A DNA stretch of 19,794 bases from Funneliformis mosseae (GCA_910592005.1 CAJVPP010001468.1:1-19794); one strand, 5' to 3'. Numbered from the stretch's first letter, positions 1 to 11,343 are shown. Notes: generated by a model not told the origin, from the letters alone. Program-made: numbers and translations.

Positions 1-3000
1 TAGTTTATAGATATTTTTGTATTTTCTGTTTTATTTTATTTTTCTTATAATTTCATAAATATTAATAAAGATCATGCGAGACTGCCGCACTTAATAAAAA
101 AAAAAAAAAAAAAAAAAAACAATTGGTTATCACTGATCTAAAAAGAGACAAATAGTGACCATATTTGTAAAAATTGTTCAAGAGAGAAATATAATCTATA
201 AAGTTAATATTTTAATTAAAAGAAATATTAGAGAAATCATTTATAAAAAAAATTAACATTGGAAAAAGGAAAGTTACTATTTTTTTTGACATAAGTATTA
301 TGTATAGCTCCTTCTTTGTCAATAGTAAATTTACATATAGTTTCTATATAATATTATAAGCTTAATTGAATACAAAATCATAAATAATGTAAGAATAGAA
401 AGTAGCAGTAGAAAGTTTAGTAAAGGAGATTAAAGTGTTAAGGAGTAAAAATAAAACAATGCCTTTGATAATATCAACAAAAGAAAAATTATATAGATTT
501 GTTCTTACTAATCAAATATTATGTGAAAGTTTATAATTTTATTAACTTCATTAGAAAATTTATTCTTTGAAATATGTATGAAAAATTATCCTTTCAAATG
601 TATAATAAAATTCACAATTAATATTTTTAAAATGGATTTGATGTCAAAATATAATCAGATATAATTGAAATCTTCATCATAATTATTATAGTAATAATAT
701 TTTAAAAAGATAAATAGAACATAAGTTGTATTATCTTTATAAATTGTAGTGAATTATTTAAGAATAAGTTTGAATTTGCAGCTATAATTTCTTATTTTTT
801 GAATGAAATTACATTTATTAAACCAGATTAAATAAATTTAAAAATAAGAATCAGTTAATATGTAAGTATTAATATATTAGTTTGTTTAAGATAATAGTAA
901 AATATTTAATATTAGTATAGTCTTTTAAAAAGAAATATAATGGATAATAAATAAATATAATATTATAATTTAGAATATATTAAATAAAAGAAATATAATT
1001 AAATAAAGAATAATAAAAGGAAAGTAGAAATAATTTTGCTAATCAATTAGTTTTATTATTATATAGATCATTAGAATAAGCAGTAACTTTATAAATTATA
1101 AAATAATTTAACAAATATTCTTTTATAATTTTAAAAAAATAGCTCAATAAAAGAGAATTTTAAATATAAGGAATAGGTAATTAAATGCATATATTCTAAA
1201 TATATAATTGCATATATAAATAAAAGCTAAGTTATCAGTATTAATGATAATGAAAGATGAAGATAGAAAAGACAAATAAGAAAACAAAAATCTCAATGTT
1301 AGTGAAGTTAATTTTAATAACTAAAATAGCAGTTAAAAATTCTATATTTAAAGAGTTATATATCAGACAAAAAGCTAAACTTAAATACAAAAATACTAGA
1401 ATAAAAATAAATTTATAGAAGCTGTCTATATAAAAAATAAGAATTTTTTCATTTTGAAATAAATGGTAATAATTAATTAAAAAGAAACTGATATTATTAT
1501 CTGAAAATAAATTACAAATAGTAATATAAGATAATGTATTCAAAATCAAATTATTGGTTATAATATTAAGAAGATATTATTATATAATATTATTTAGCTT
1601 GATTAATTATAATCTAAATATTTTTTTTGAAAAGTATAGTTTATTATTATCAATTGATATGAAATATATTATTTTAATTATCTGAGATAAATCATCATTA
1701 ACTACATTATTACAGTGTCATTTAGTAACTAAAACATTAAAATTCTAAATAGGTTTTGATAAATTAAAAGAATATTTTTGTATAAAGTAAAAATATTTAT
1801 GGATTATATTATTGATATAATATTAAATAGCAATTTTATTTGAAATATATCTAAATTTTATTGCTTTCTTAATGATACTTTGATTAGAATATAAGAAATT
1901 ATAATAATTATATTCAAATAGAATCCAGAAAGTAATCCATAGATATCTTTTTCTATTCTCAAAAGGGGATAATATTACAAAATCTTGTAAAATAAAATTT
2001 TCAATATGGTATTATATCTTTAATTTGTTAGATTAAACAGAATTATCAAAAATAATTTATTGTAAATATAAGAATTATCCAAAAATTTTGCTAGTAATAG
2101 TTATTTTATTTTAAAAAATTATCATAATATTTTATTAAAAATTATTCTTAGTTAATAAATTGCTTTAAAAATAGAGTTTTGTTATATTTAAGAAAAGTAA
2201 TCCATTTTTTTTCATAGGATTATAAATTGAAGAATTACATTACTATTTAAATGAGAAAGTTATTAGAAGTTATAGCAATTCTATATATTAAGAAAAAAAC
2301 TTGAAGATATAAAATCAGTATTTTACAAAAATAATTAACATAGTTCAAATTTTGCAGTTAAGTAGGTCAGCAATAATAAGATTATCATATAACTAATAAA
2401 ATATTTAAATCTATTTAAGCTAAATGTTTATTGTTAATATTAAATATGATTTAAAAATATTGCTATTAATTATTGATGCAAAATACTATAATTAAAATAC
2501 AACATATTAAAAAATAAATCATTAAAATCATAAAATAATTTATTAAACAATATACTATTAAAAATATTTTTGTTAAATTTTAATTTATATTTAATAAATG
2601 TACAAATATAAAAAAATAATGTAAAGCATTTTTTTATGAGAAAACAATCAACTAAAAGTAATATTTCAACTAAGAAATAAGAATTTAATTGAATAAATAT
2701 TTGAGTTGCTTATTTGTAAGTAGTTTAAATTTGAGTTTTAATATAAAATCAATAATTTTATTTTCTAATTGGTATTTAATAAATTTTTTATTATAAAAAG
2801 CTAAGATTTAGATATTAAAATATCTAATTAAATTATTAGTTTCTTAGTTAAAATAGTAATAGAATTATTTAAGTAAGTATTATGATATGAAATATTAATA
2901 GTTGTCAATTTAGAAGTTAATATAAATGATTTTTTAAGTTAACTTATATTGAATTAAAAACAAAAAAAAAATTGAGTAATATCAAATATATTACTAAATT

Positions 3001-4064
3001 TGAATGAATATTAATAATCTAAATAATATCATCTATATAAGTTAAGTTAAAATAAATGTAAAAATAATATTATTTATATTATTATTAATATTAAATAATC
3101 ATAATATATTTATATTATATTCATAGTAAATAACTCACAATAGTAATAAGATAACTTTATTTTAATTAATATTAATAAAAATATTATAAAAATCAGTATT
3201 ATTATATAATATAAAATACTATTTTTTCTGTTAAGAAAAAGATTTGTAATTAAAATAATAAAGCTTCTGATATTTTAAGTCTAGTAAGAACTTTTTAAGC
3301 ATCAAAATATTAACTCTATTATAAACTTGAAACATATCTTAAATAAAATTTATAAATCTGATTTTTAATATTTAAGTATTTTTCTTTTAAGATGATAAAG
3401 TTCTAAAATATTATTGATAATTGCAAGATTCTAATATTGATTGATAGATAATTTAACAAAATTTAAGTCTTTAATAATATTATTTTTAATGAAAATATTT
3501 TGCAATTTCTAATTCAATAATTTTATAAATATTTTTGAATAGTTTTCAGTAATGTAATTAGTTACGTATTATTTAATTAGCAATTTTATAATTTGAATTT
3601 AAGTATTAGATATATAAAAATTAAATTCTATTTTGTTAGAGTATACTTATTGATTAAGCATATATAAATAATATTATAAAGAAAGTTTTTATATTTGAAT
3701 TTAATTTTTTAACATTTGTTAAAAATTTTTAAAGGGTTAGCTATTTAGTAATTAGGTAAGTGTTTAAAAGAAAAATCCAGAAGGATATTATAAGAGATTC
3801 CTAAAAATCTTTATATAACTCAGATTAGAATTTACATAGAGTTTATATATAAATTTTATTTAAAATTACATATTACAGAAAGATTTTTAAAATTTATTAT
3901 CCTAAGTAATTAAATTTTAATTATTTTAATATTAATAAAATTATTTTTATAAGAGAAATATAATAATAGTAAATTTATATTTCTAGTATTGATATTAACT
4001 AAATTATTGTAAAAATACATTTTAATATACATTATTTTTAAGTTAAATAAGAGATATTTAGAAT
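1..4064. other. AT-rich gene-free block, left part
   Basis: This stretch is extremely AT-rich, and I found only three CpG dinucleotides in it by eye (77, 86, 3565). Every frame is broken by many stops. Between about 1220 and 1600 the plus strand has a frame whose stops are nearly all TAA or TAG in a Lys/Asn/Gln-rich context, which could be a worn-out coding sequence, but I recognise no family. A 23-base poly-A run lies at about 97-119, just after a short GC-richer patch (70-90). I see no intact gene, RNA gene or clear element boundary. The most likely content is old, unrecognisable transposon sequence. Confidence 0.7.
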
Positions 4065-4069
4065 TTTAT

Positions 4070-4742
4070 TCAGATTAATCTAAATCTTTTAGTTTAGATT
4101 AACTTCATTTCAAATTATATAAAAATCAATTTGAAATTTTTAGATCAGTTTAGATTTTTCAGATTATCATTCTAATTTAAATTAAAAAAAACTAACTAAT
4201 TTGAAAATTTTAAATTAATTAATTAGTTCATTTTAATTAAATGATAAAAATATTATTTAATAAAATAATCAAATTATTATTCTAAATAAATAATAAAAGT
4301 ATTATTAATTAAAATAATAAAATATTATTTTAAATGAAAATATAAAAATCATTTGATTAGAATAATAAAATATTATTTCAAATAAATAATAAAAATATCA
4401 TTTTAAATAAATGGTAAAAAGTATTGTTTAAATAAAATGCTAAAAATATCATTCAAATAAATAATAAAAGAATTATTTAATTAGAATAATAAAAGTATTA
4501 TTCTAAATAAATAATAAAAGAATTGTTTAATTAAAATAAAAATATTATTTTAATAAAATATCATTTAAATAAAATATTAAAATACTATTTTAAATAAATG
4601 ATAAAATTCAAATAAAATAATAAAAATCATTTTAAATGAACTAAACTTTCAAATTAATTTGAAATTTTCAGATTAGTTTAAATGTTTACTAGTCTACAAT
4701 TCAATTTAGATTCAGATTAGAATTTTTAAAATTAATACTATA
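4070..4742. repeat. Palindromic element with internal ~25-bp tandem repeats
   Basis: The flanks are imperfect inverted copies of each other: about 4070-4235 resembles the reverse complement of about 4630-4742. Both arms contain their own hairpins: TTAATCTAAA (4075-4084) pairs with TTTAGATTAA (4093-4102), ATTTCAAATT (4107-4116) pairs with AATTTGAAAT (4128-4137), and TTTCAAATTAATTTGAAA (4647-4664) is a perfect palindrome. The interior, about 4240-4640, is a degenerate array with a period near 25 bases around the core ATAATAAAAATATTATTTTAAATAA. It contains no open frame. It could be a MITE-like non-autonomous transposon whose centre has expanded, or a minisatellite between inverted repeats. Confidence 0.6.
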
Positions 4743-5219
4743 AATTAAACTAAATTATTTAAAGTATTAATATTAATTAATAGTTTTTATCATAAAATTG
4801 TTATTAATAACCTTTTATTACACTAATCACATATTTTTTAATTTTAATTTTTATAATTAATTTTAGATAAATTTAATCTAATATGACTTTATTAATATTG
4901 AAGATATTAAAATTCTAATCTAAAATTCTAAATGTATAATTTATTATTTTATAATTTAAATTATTAATTTTATATATAATAAAATTCTTTTTATATTTTA
5001 AATTTGTTTTATTTTTATTATAATAATGTTTTTATTATAGAGATTTTATATTATATAAGATATGGAAAAAGATATTTTTATATTTAATATAATGCATACA
5101 GTCTAAAGTCAAATAATATTTTGAAAAATGATCAAATTTTAATTGTATATATATCACATGATTTGCTATATAAATCATATGACTTACATATTATTGATTT
5201 ATTATATTTATAGATTAAT

Positions 5220-7233
5220 TACATTAGTTAGAATATGCCTATGAGATTTATACTTTTTAACTGCATATAAAACTTTAGAATTCTTTAATCCTTTCTTATA
5301 TGCATTCATAAATTTCCAACTCTGTCTAGTATATTTTCAAATTTATGCTAATAGTATTGAATTTAATATATCAGAAATTGTTTTTCCAATCCTTTAAAAG
5401 TGTAATTACAATTATTTTATGTATATTATTTTGATGTACTTTAAAATTACTTAATAAAGTTTAATTCACAATAGAATTTCAAATAAAAAATAATTTTATA
5501 CTTTTAATTTTTAATAATTTCTTAAATTAATAGTTTTTGCGTAGCAAAATCAGATTGAAGAGAGAGAATTCTAATAGTACAACAATTATTTTTTATGGGT
5601 GAATGAATTTTGCATTCAGAATAAAGTCTTTAAAGTCCATTTATCTATAATTCTTTTTCCTTTAATACTAATTTGATTTCTTTTAAATGTCTATCTGAAA
5701 GATGCATTGATTGAATTTCTTCACTAAGTTTAATTCCATTTTTAAACTTTTTTTTCTACTTGGATGAAGATTTATATGATATGCAATTAAGGCATTAGAA
5801 ATATAAATAGCATGACTTATAGTATTGTTAAATGCAAATACGCCTATAGAATCAGGATACTTTTGCTCAAAAATATTCATAATATAATAATATATAAGTA
5901 CTATATGATATCATATTAAACAAAAAAATTAAATTATTATACCTATTTAACTAAATTCTCATTTGTTCACTATTTATTATGATTATTACTGAATTTTATT
6001 ATCATGTATGCTTTATTATCTTCAAATTTTAACTGACCATCAATTTCTATTAGAAAATTACTAATATAAAGATTCAATCCATTTCCTTTTTTCTTAAAGA
6101 TACATGATTTTTAGAACTTAATATATTTTTTTTCATCATTTACATAAAATACAGATTCATTATGCGTTACTAAAATATGCTTTTTTTATTAGAATTTAAT
6201 TGTAATTCAATCATTATCATAATATCTTCATTTATTGGTTTTGGCATCAATTTTCAAGTGCTTTCATCTCTAATAAAAAATTTTTTTAATAAGTAATAAT
6301 ATCTAGACATTTATGTCTATCATAATAAATATTTTTTTTGCTAACTTGAAAAAATCAATCCAGTTTATTAAGTTAAATATATGTAATATTCTCACTATAG
6401 TTTTTTTCTGTTCAATTCCAATTGCTAAGAAAACAGTTTCTTTTACATAAATTTTAAAGTTTTTAATTATTATTATACAACTCTTATTATACAAATATTT
6501 TAAGATTATTTTATACACATCTTTATTCTACAAAAGGCTTTAATTTTTTTATACTGATTACATTTGGATATTAAAATTGTTTTATTTTTCAAAAATTTTT
6601 TGTTCAAATACAAATTAATTCTGCTTGATATTTTCCTTTACCAATATTTTTAACAATAATTTAACTTGCATTTATTACTTTATATTCTATTTTGTATAAA
6701 TTGATAAATTGAAAAAATGAGTTATAATTGATTTTTATTTTAAAATAAAAGAGTTTTATTATTGAGAAGAATTTTTAAATCTGATAAAATTGAATTAAAA
6801 TCTATATTTATAATTTGATTTTTAGTATTATTAGGTTCTAAATCAACTGGATCTTTATATTAAATTTAAAAAATGAGATTAATAGTTTTGAATTTTATGT
6901 GACAATTTTTTGTTCTATTCTTAATATTAAATTCTTAAAGAATTTTCAGCATAAGAAATAGATCAAGTTATTAAAAAATATTAGGTTTTTTAGCAGTTAT
7001 TAATATTGTTTTAAAAGTTGTCAGAGAAAGTTTATTAAGCATATCTTCAAACTTATTATCATTCCATTTAATATTCTCAGATTTACTATTTATTAACTGT
7101 TTATTTTCTTTATCTTCATTATTTTCACTGTCACTTAATGAAATATCCTTTTTAGTTTGTTATTTTTCTAATAATTGTTTCTGATTTTTATATGAGTAAG
7201 TTTAAGTTATACTTTTTTTTTTTTAGAAGACAT
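5220..7233 (-). pseudogene. Decayed DDE transposase, pogo-like
   Basis: Conceptual translation of the minus strand, allowing stops and frame changes, gives pieces in the order of a fungal DDE-superfamily transposase. There is a charged N-terminal part (SDSENNEDKENKQ, about 7095-7135), then a helix-turn-helix-like part (within 6303-6518). A first catalytic block follows (VTHNESVFYVND, about 6130-6185) with KKKGNGL after it, then a second catalytic block (VFAFNNTISH, about 5815-5850), and a C-terminal AVKKYKSHRHI (about 5232-5265). In both catalytic blocks the expected Asp is Asn, as a GAT-to-AAT change would give, so activity is lost. A candidate original start is the ATG at 7231-7233. Many stops are TAA or TAG where Gln is expected. 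Family placement is from remembered motifs and supported by the TA-flanked ends. Confidence 0.7.
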
Positions 7234-7441
7234 ATTCAGATTGCAGATTATAGATTAAGTGAAAAATTTTCAGCATATGAGTTAGAAATTAAATAACACA
7301 AAAAAGATTTTCTGTTCTACTAATTTTATACCATAAATTTGGCTAGAATTATTGAATACAACTTAATTTCAGCCTAATTTATGATGGTTAAATTCTTCAA
7401 TTTTAATTAATATATATACACTACCTGGAAATAAGTTTACG

Positions 7442-7490
7442 CAGTTTTGAAAAAATAGTAAATAAATTTGTACAGTTTTGAAAAAATAGT
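7442..7490. repeat. Two direct copies of an 18-bp motif inside the Tc1 left end
   Basis: CAGTTTTGAAAAAATAGT occurs exactly at 7442-7459 and 7473-7490, a 31-base period, starting within the terminal inverted repeat. The right end has only one related copy. In some Tc1-type elements paired repeats near the ends are transposase binding sites, so that role is possible here, but a simple local duplication is an alternative. Confidence 0.7.
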
Positions 7491-7514
7491 TTATTATCAT
7501 TTTTTTTTTAACAA

Positions 7515-8556
7515 AATATTAATATCTAGTTGGCTAACTATTATTAGCAATACATATTTCTATTCTTTGAGGTATACTATTAATTAATTTTAGGTAAGTT
7601 TTTTGCAAAATTTTTTTCCATTCTTCTTTTAGTTGTACTTCTAAATCTGCAAGTTTTTTAGGCAGATCTGAATGGTTATGTAACAAACGTTCAAGATGAT
7701 CTCAAAGATGCTCAATAGGATTCAAATCCAGAGATTGAGCAGGCCAGTTAATTAACATTTTAATTTTTTTTTTAGCAACCCATGCTTTAACATCATTAGC
7801 TATGTGAATAGATGCATTATAGTGCTAAAATTTGTAAGATTAGTTACGAAACTTTAAATCAATAAATAGCAACAGGTTATCATCTAAGATTTTTATATAA
7901 TCATGCCGATTAATTATTCCTTCTATTTTCACTAAAGAACCCAATCCTTTGCCTGAAAAATATTCCTAAACCATGACTCCGCCACCATCATATTTAATGG
8001 ATAGATTCAGATTTTCAATATTAAAATAAATGCCTGGTTCATGCTAAACTCAAGAAGAACCATCATTACAAAAAAGAGTAAACTTTGATTCATCACTCCA
8101 TATGACATTTTTCCATTGTTGTACTGTCTAATTTTATCTTTCTAAGTACTATTCTAGTCATTTTTGACGTTGATTTTCATTTAAAAATAGTTTTTTTGCA
8201 GCTCAATAAAAATTGTATCCAATTTGATGCAAATTCTTCTAAATTGTTTTGGTACAAATATCTTGACCAGTTGTTGCTGAAAATTTCTTTTGTATTATAT
8301 CAGCTGAAGCTTTATTATTTTTTTTAATAATTTTTTTAAAATTTTACGATCTTTATCATCAAGTAACAGAGGTCAACCACTTCTTTTTTTGCTTAATATG
8401 ACATATGAATTTCCATATCGTTGAATTATTGTTTTAACTGTAAACTCTGGTTAATTCATAATTCTAACAATATTGAACTTTCTGTGACCACTTTTATATA
8501 GTCTGATTATTTGTATTCGTTCAATAATGATAAGTTCAGGATTTTTACCTATTTTG
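7515..8556 (-). pseudogene. Decayed Tc1-type transposase (DDE)
   Basis: The minus strand translates, mostly in one frame, to a recognisable Tc1 transposase. An N-terminal helix-turn-helix-like part (about 8350-8556) includes KRSG then a stop then PLLLDD. The first catalytic block WSDESKFTLF is near 8070-8100 with its Asp intact at 8092-8094. GGGVMV then a stop is near 7970-7985. The second catalytic block, expected as FQQDNAP, is degraded to a stop plus HYNAS, so its Asp is lost. The third block INWPAQSLDLNPIEHL (about 7705-7755) keeps its Glu at 7711-7713. About a dozen in-frame stops fall where Trp, Gln or Arg is expected (for example after PIEHL), as C-to-T or G-to-A changes would give. 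One frameshift lies near 8330 in an A/T run. Confidence 0.85.
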
Positions 8557-8956
8557 TTAAAAATAAGTTATTAGTTTGATTATCATTACGTTATATTTAT
8601 TTATATTTATAATTATTTTTATTTTGTATGTATTACAATAATAAATAGTTATATAAACAAGAATCAGGGCTTTCAATTGGTACTAAAATCAATTGATTTT
8701 ATTATATACAATTTCAAATAAAATTCAAAAAACTAACTGCGCAAACTTATTTCCAGGTAGTGTATATAAGTGAACGATCTAAATATTGATAGATCTTATG
8801 ATAAAATTATTTAATTGAAAAAAACTCTCTATTATTTTAATTTTAAAGTAATAATCTATTAAATAACAGGATTAAATTTCATCATAATAACAAAGAATTT
8901 TTTTTTTATTTATTTAAATTACCCTTTAAAGTTACCTGACTTTAGACTATATACTG

Positions 8957-9165
8957 TATATATAATTTTTATAATATATATTATGCTTTCTTTTCTATAT
9001 ATATTATATATTTTTAAAATATATATTTTTCTTATAATTTTTATATACATATTTTTATAAGGAGTTATATCTTCTATTTATATCAATACATGCTAAAATT
9101 TAATTAAATATACTATTAAAGTAATATAAAGTTATCAAGATTATTCTATTTTTCATAAATTATAT
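8957..9165. other. TA-rich spacer between transposon relics
   Basis: This is almost pure A/T, with repeated TATATAT and ATTTTTATAA runs and no open frame. It separates the right end of the pogo-like element from the next transposase relic. I see nothing else in it. Confidence 0.6.
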
Positions 9166-9169
9166 TAAA

Positions 9170-9560
9170 AAAATTTTATTTAAAAATTTTTTTTATACAA
9201 TCATTTTTTTAATTTTTTATTATTTTTTTTTAAAATAATTCAAATATTTTCAATTATATTAAGATTTAGATTATAAGAAAATCAAGAAAGAATTTGATTT
9301 AAAAAAGTAAATTTTTAAGTCTCTTAATATTTTGAAAATATCTTTCAGATTATTATTTTATTAAAAAATTAATTATGATCTAATAAATTATTAGCATTAT
9401 TATAAATAATTATTAAAATTTAATATTATAAATAACAATTAAGATATTTTTAAAAATAAACATACTGACCTTCTCTTTAACATTGATTCTAACTTAAACA
9501 TGCACTTTAAAAAGATGCATAACTATAGGTTAAATAGAATTCTTATTTTTAGATTATACT
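9170..9560 (-). pseudogene. Heavily decayed Tc1/IS630-type transposase fragment
   Basis: Read on the minus strand with frame changes, three landmarks of the family appear in the right order. KVHV then a stop then VRINV (about 9500-9530) stands where KVMVWGxIxx is expected. F, two stops and NNNLK (about 9341-9372) stands where FQQDNDPK is expected. FSYNLNLNIIENI then a stop (about 9243-9290) stands where PSYSPDLNPIENIW is expected. The differences are mostly C-to-T or G-to-A changes, including Asp to Asn at the second catalytic site. It is much more decayed than the Tc1 copy at 7419-8762, and I could not find its ends, so the element boundaries are unknown. Confidence 0.6.
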
Positions 9561-10965
9561 AAAGAAGTATTATATAATATATAGCTTATAGTCTTATTAG
9601 AAAAAATTATTTTTTTAATTATAATATAAATGATTATACATTTAAAATAAATAATTGTTTTTTATTTTTTAAATCATAAAAATAACTTTTAGAAAAAAAC
9701 TGCTATATAATAAAAATAATAAAATTTTTATTAAATAGTTGTTTCATTAATCTTTAGATTCAAATCCTTATAACCTTTAATTCTTTACTATAGTGAAATA
9801 ATTATTCTTGATAATTATTTTGATATAATAATATTTTTAGAGTATTAATTTTTATGATTGACTAGATTAATAAATTTTAGAAATATTACTATTTTTTTAT
9901 AAAAAGTTAACATATCCTTCATAAAATTATAAAAGAACTCTAGTTCAAATAAAAAATTTTCTTACATTATATATATTAAAAACTTTACAACTTTACATTT
10001 TATCTTAATAAATGTTAATAGTATTGTAAGTTTAATAGTAATACAAAATGTTTTTAATTATTTTTTTTTATTGTTTATATATTCTATTTTAACTTAAAAA
10101 ATAATAGACTTAATTAAAATAATAGAGATACTGCAGTTAAATAATAATTTTATAATTTTATTTATCATAAAATATCTTATAAATAAACATCTAATGTTAA
10201 ATTTTATTTTTTTTTAATATCAATAATTTTTTTTATGCTAAAATATATTTAAAATTAATATTAATTTAATTTTTATTTTTTTTGATAATTTTTCTCTGAT
10301 CTAACTAATTTAATTTAAAATAATAATTATTAATTTAAAATAATTGATTTTATTTTTTTATTTGAAAAAAATCTTTTAATTATATAAAATGAATCAGTTA
10401 ATTTATTCTAACAATTTATATTCCATTTATTTTAAAGAAACTTCTAATATAAAATCTTAAATATGTTGTAATATAAATGATATATAGAAAGATGAAATAG
10501 TTTAAAAATTTTGCAAAAGATTATTGGTAAATTATATTTATTAATGATAAAGTAATCATTAAAATACTAATTGATCCTAAATTCTAATATAATAATATCA
10601 GTAAAATATTTACTAAAAAATGGATTTATACTAGGATGTATGGATCAAAATATCCTATATTAAAATATCTCCTAAATCAAAAGATAAATGAAAAGGTATC
10701 TTTGATATTAAATAAATAAAACATAAGCTAAAATGTAAAAAAAAAATAGCTTATTAACAATTTTAAACTAGATGGAAAAGAAATTAATTACCTATTCTAG
10801 CTTTTCTAGCAATCCCAAAAATCAGAAATTTTTACTTTTTTAGATACACTATCTTAGAAATTTTTTGATATATAATATAATATATAATATTTTAGAAATA
10901 TACTGAGAATGTATTGAATGTATTGTAGAATATATAATAAAAATGTAATCACAATTGCAATGCAT
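9561..10965. other. AT-rich gene-free block, right part
   Basis: Composition is as in the far left part, and I see no CpG between 8777 and 10976. No frame is open for any useful length. A small inverted repeat, TAGGAT and ATCCTA, lies near 10633-10660. Nothing else stands out. The block ends about 10965-10980, where CpG sites and mixed sequence begin. Confidence 0.6.
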
Positions 10966-11187
10966 ATGGTAATATGCGGTCTTCATCACATCATCTTACT
11001 TAATAATTTATTATGTAACAAGGTGTGTTTCTATTGATGAAGCCTCTAAAATTTCATACTTTGAGACGTAATAACTTGGTATCTAAGATTAGTAAAATTT
11101 TAAACGCACTTAAAAAATAAGCTAATATAATTTTCTATTCGAAAAAAATCAAAAATAAATAAATGAATTTTGGTTATAATTTAGGGA

Positions 11188-11343
11188 ATGTATGAGAATC
11201 CCGAGCATAAATTTGCTTTATAGATACAGGTCGCGTAAAAAGAATTAATTAAAGATCCTATATAGAATAACTACAATTCCGACTAGAAGTATAAAGCATT
11301 TGAAGAACTCTGCTCAAAAGAACATTTGTCATTATTACCAAAA
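11188..11343 (+). pseudogene. Pseudogene fragment of unknown family
   Basis: From an ATG at 11188 one frame reads MYENPEHKFAL, stop, IQVA, stop, KELIKDPI, stop, NNYNSD, stop, then KYKAFEELCSKEHLSLLP, ending in an A run. All four stops (11221, 11236, 11263 and one near 11284) are TAG or TAA in places where Gln would fit, so a single type of change, C to T at CAG/CAA, would explain them all. A TTTAG just before the ATG could be an old 3' splice site. I do not recognise the protein. The fragment lies just right of the AT-rich block and may mark how far its mutation pattern reaches. A chance open stretch is the alternative. Confidence 0.35.

Larger units (their letters stand above)
7419..8762 (-). 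mobile_element. Tc1/mariner-type transposon, full length but inactive
   Basis: This 1344-base element has near-perfect inverted ends. CACTACCTGGAAATAAGTTT followed by ACGCAGTT starts at 7419, and the reverse complement of the right end (inward from 8762) is the same with GCGCAGTT, one mismatch in about 28 bases. TA flanks both sides (7417-7418 and 8763-8764). Size, TA duplication and the transposase remnant inside all fit Tc1. It sits between the N-terminus of the pogo-like transposase and that element's right end, so it inserted later. It holds about eleven CpG sites against about seven in the rest of the first 10.9 kb, which also suggests it is younger than its surroundings. Confidence 0.88.
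5099..8956 (-). mobile_element. Pogo-like DNA transposon relic, interrupted by a nested element
   Basis: The two ends are short inverted repeats. The left end begins CAGTCTAAAGTCA at 5099, and the right end read inward from 8956 is CAGTATATAGTCTAAAGTCA, so the left copy appears to have lost seven bases. Each end is flanked by TA (5097-5098 and 8957-8958), the target duplication typical of the Tc1/mariner/pogo superfamily. The body contains a decayed transposase on the minus strand (5220-7233) and a younger Tc1-type insertion (7419-8762). Without that insertion the element would be about 2.5 kb, a normal size. The element is certainly dead. The ends are clear but short, so the outer boundaries are less certain than the transposase match. 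Confidence 0.65.

Noticed and set aside
97..119. Poly-A run as the tail of a retrotransposed copy
   Set aside because: Only about 90 bases precede it in the window, without a recognisable gene or target duplication; poly-A/T runs are common throughout.
1241..1549. 102-residue minus-strand ORF with membrane-like composition
   Set aside because: It is Ile/Phe/Leu-rich because it is the complement of an A-rich stretch; no motif or neighbouring gene supports it, and the opposite strand has a more coding-like though broken frame.
5683..6518. Two separate small minus-strand ORFs (5683-5880 and 6303-6518)
   Set aside because: They are surviving pieces of the pogo-like transposase relic; the second does not even begin with ATG (GTG at its start).
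7417..8764. Mitochondrial DNA insertion, suggested by TGA at Trp positions
   Set aside because: The sequence is a TA-flanked Tc1 transposon, and TAG and TAA stops occur as well as TGA.
1..9560. Alternative genetic code with TAA/TAG as Gln or TGA as Trp
   Set aside because: Stops replace Gln, Trp and Arg alike, normal CAA/CAG/TGG codons are also present, frames shift, and catalytic residues are lost. Decay explains this better, and the intact genes to the right use the standard code.
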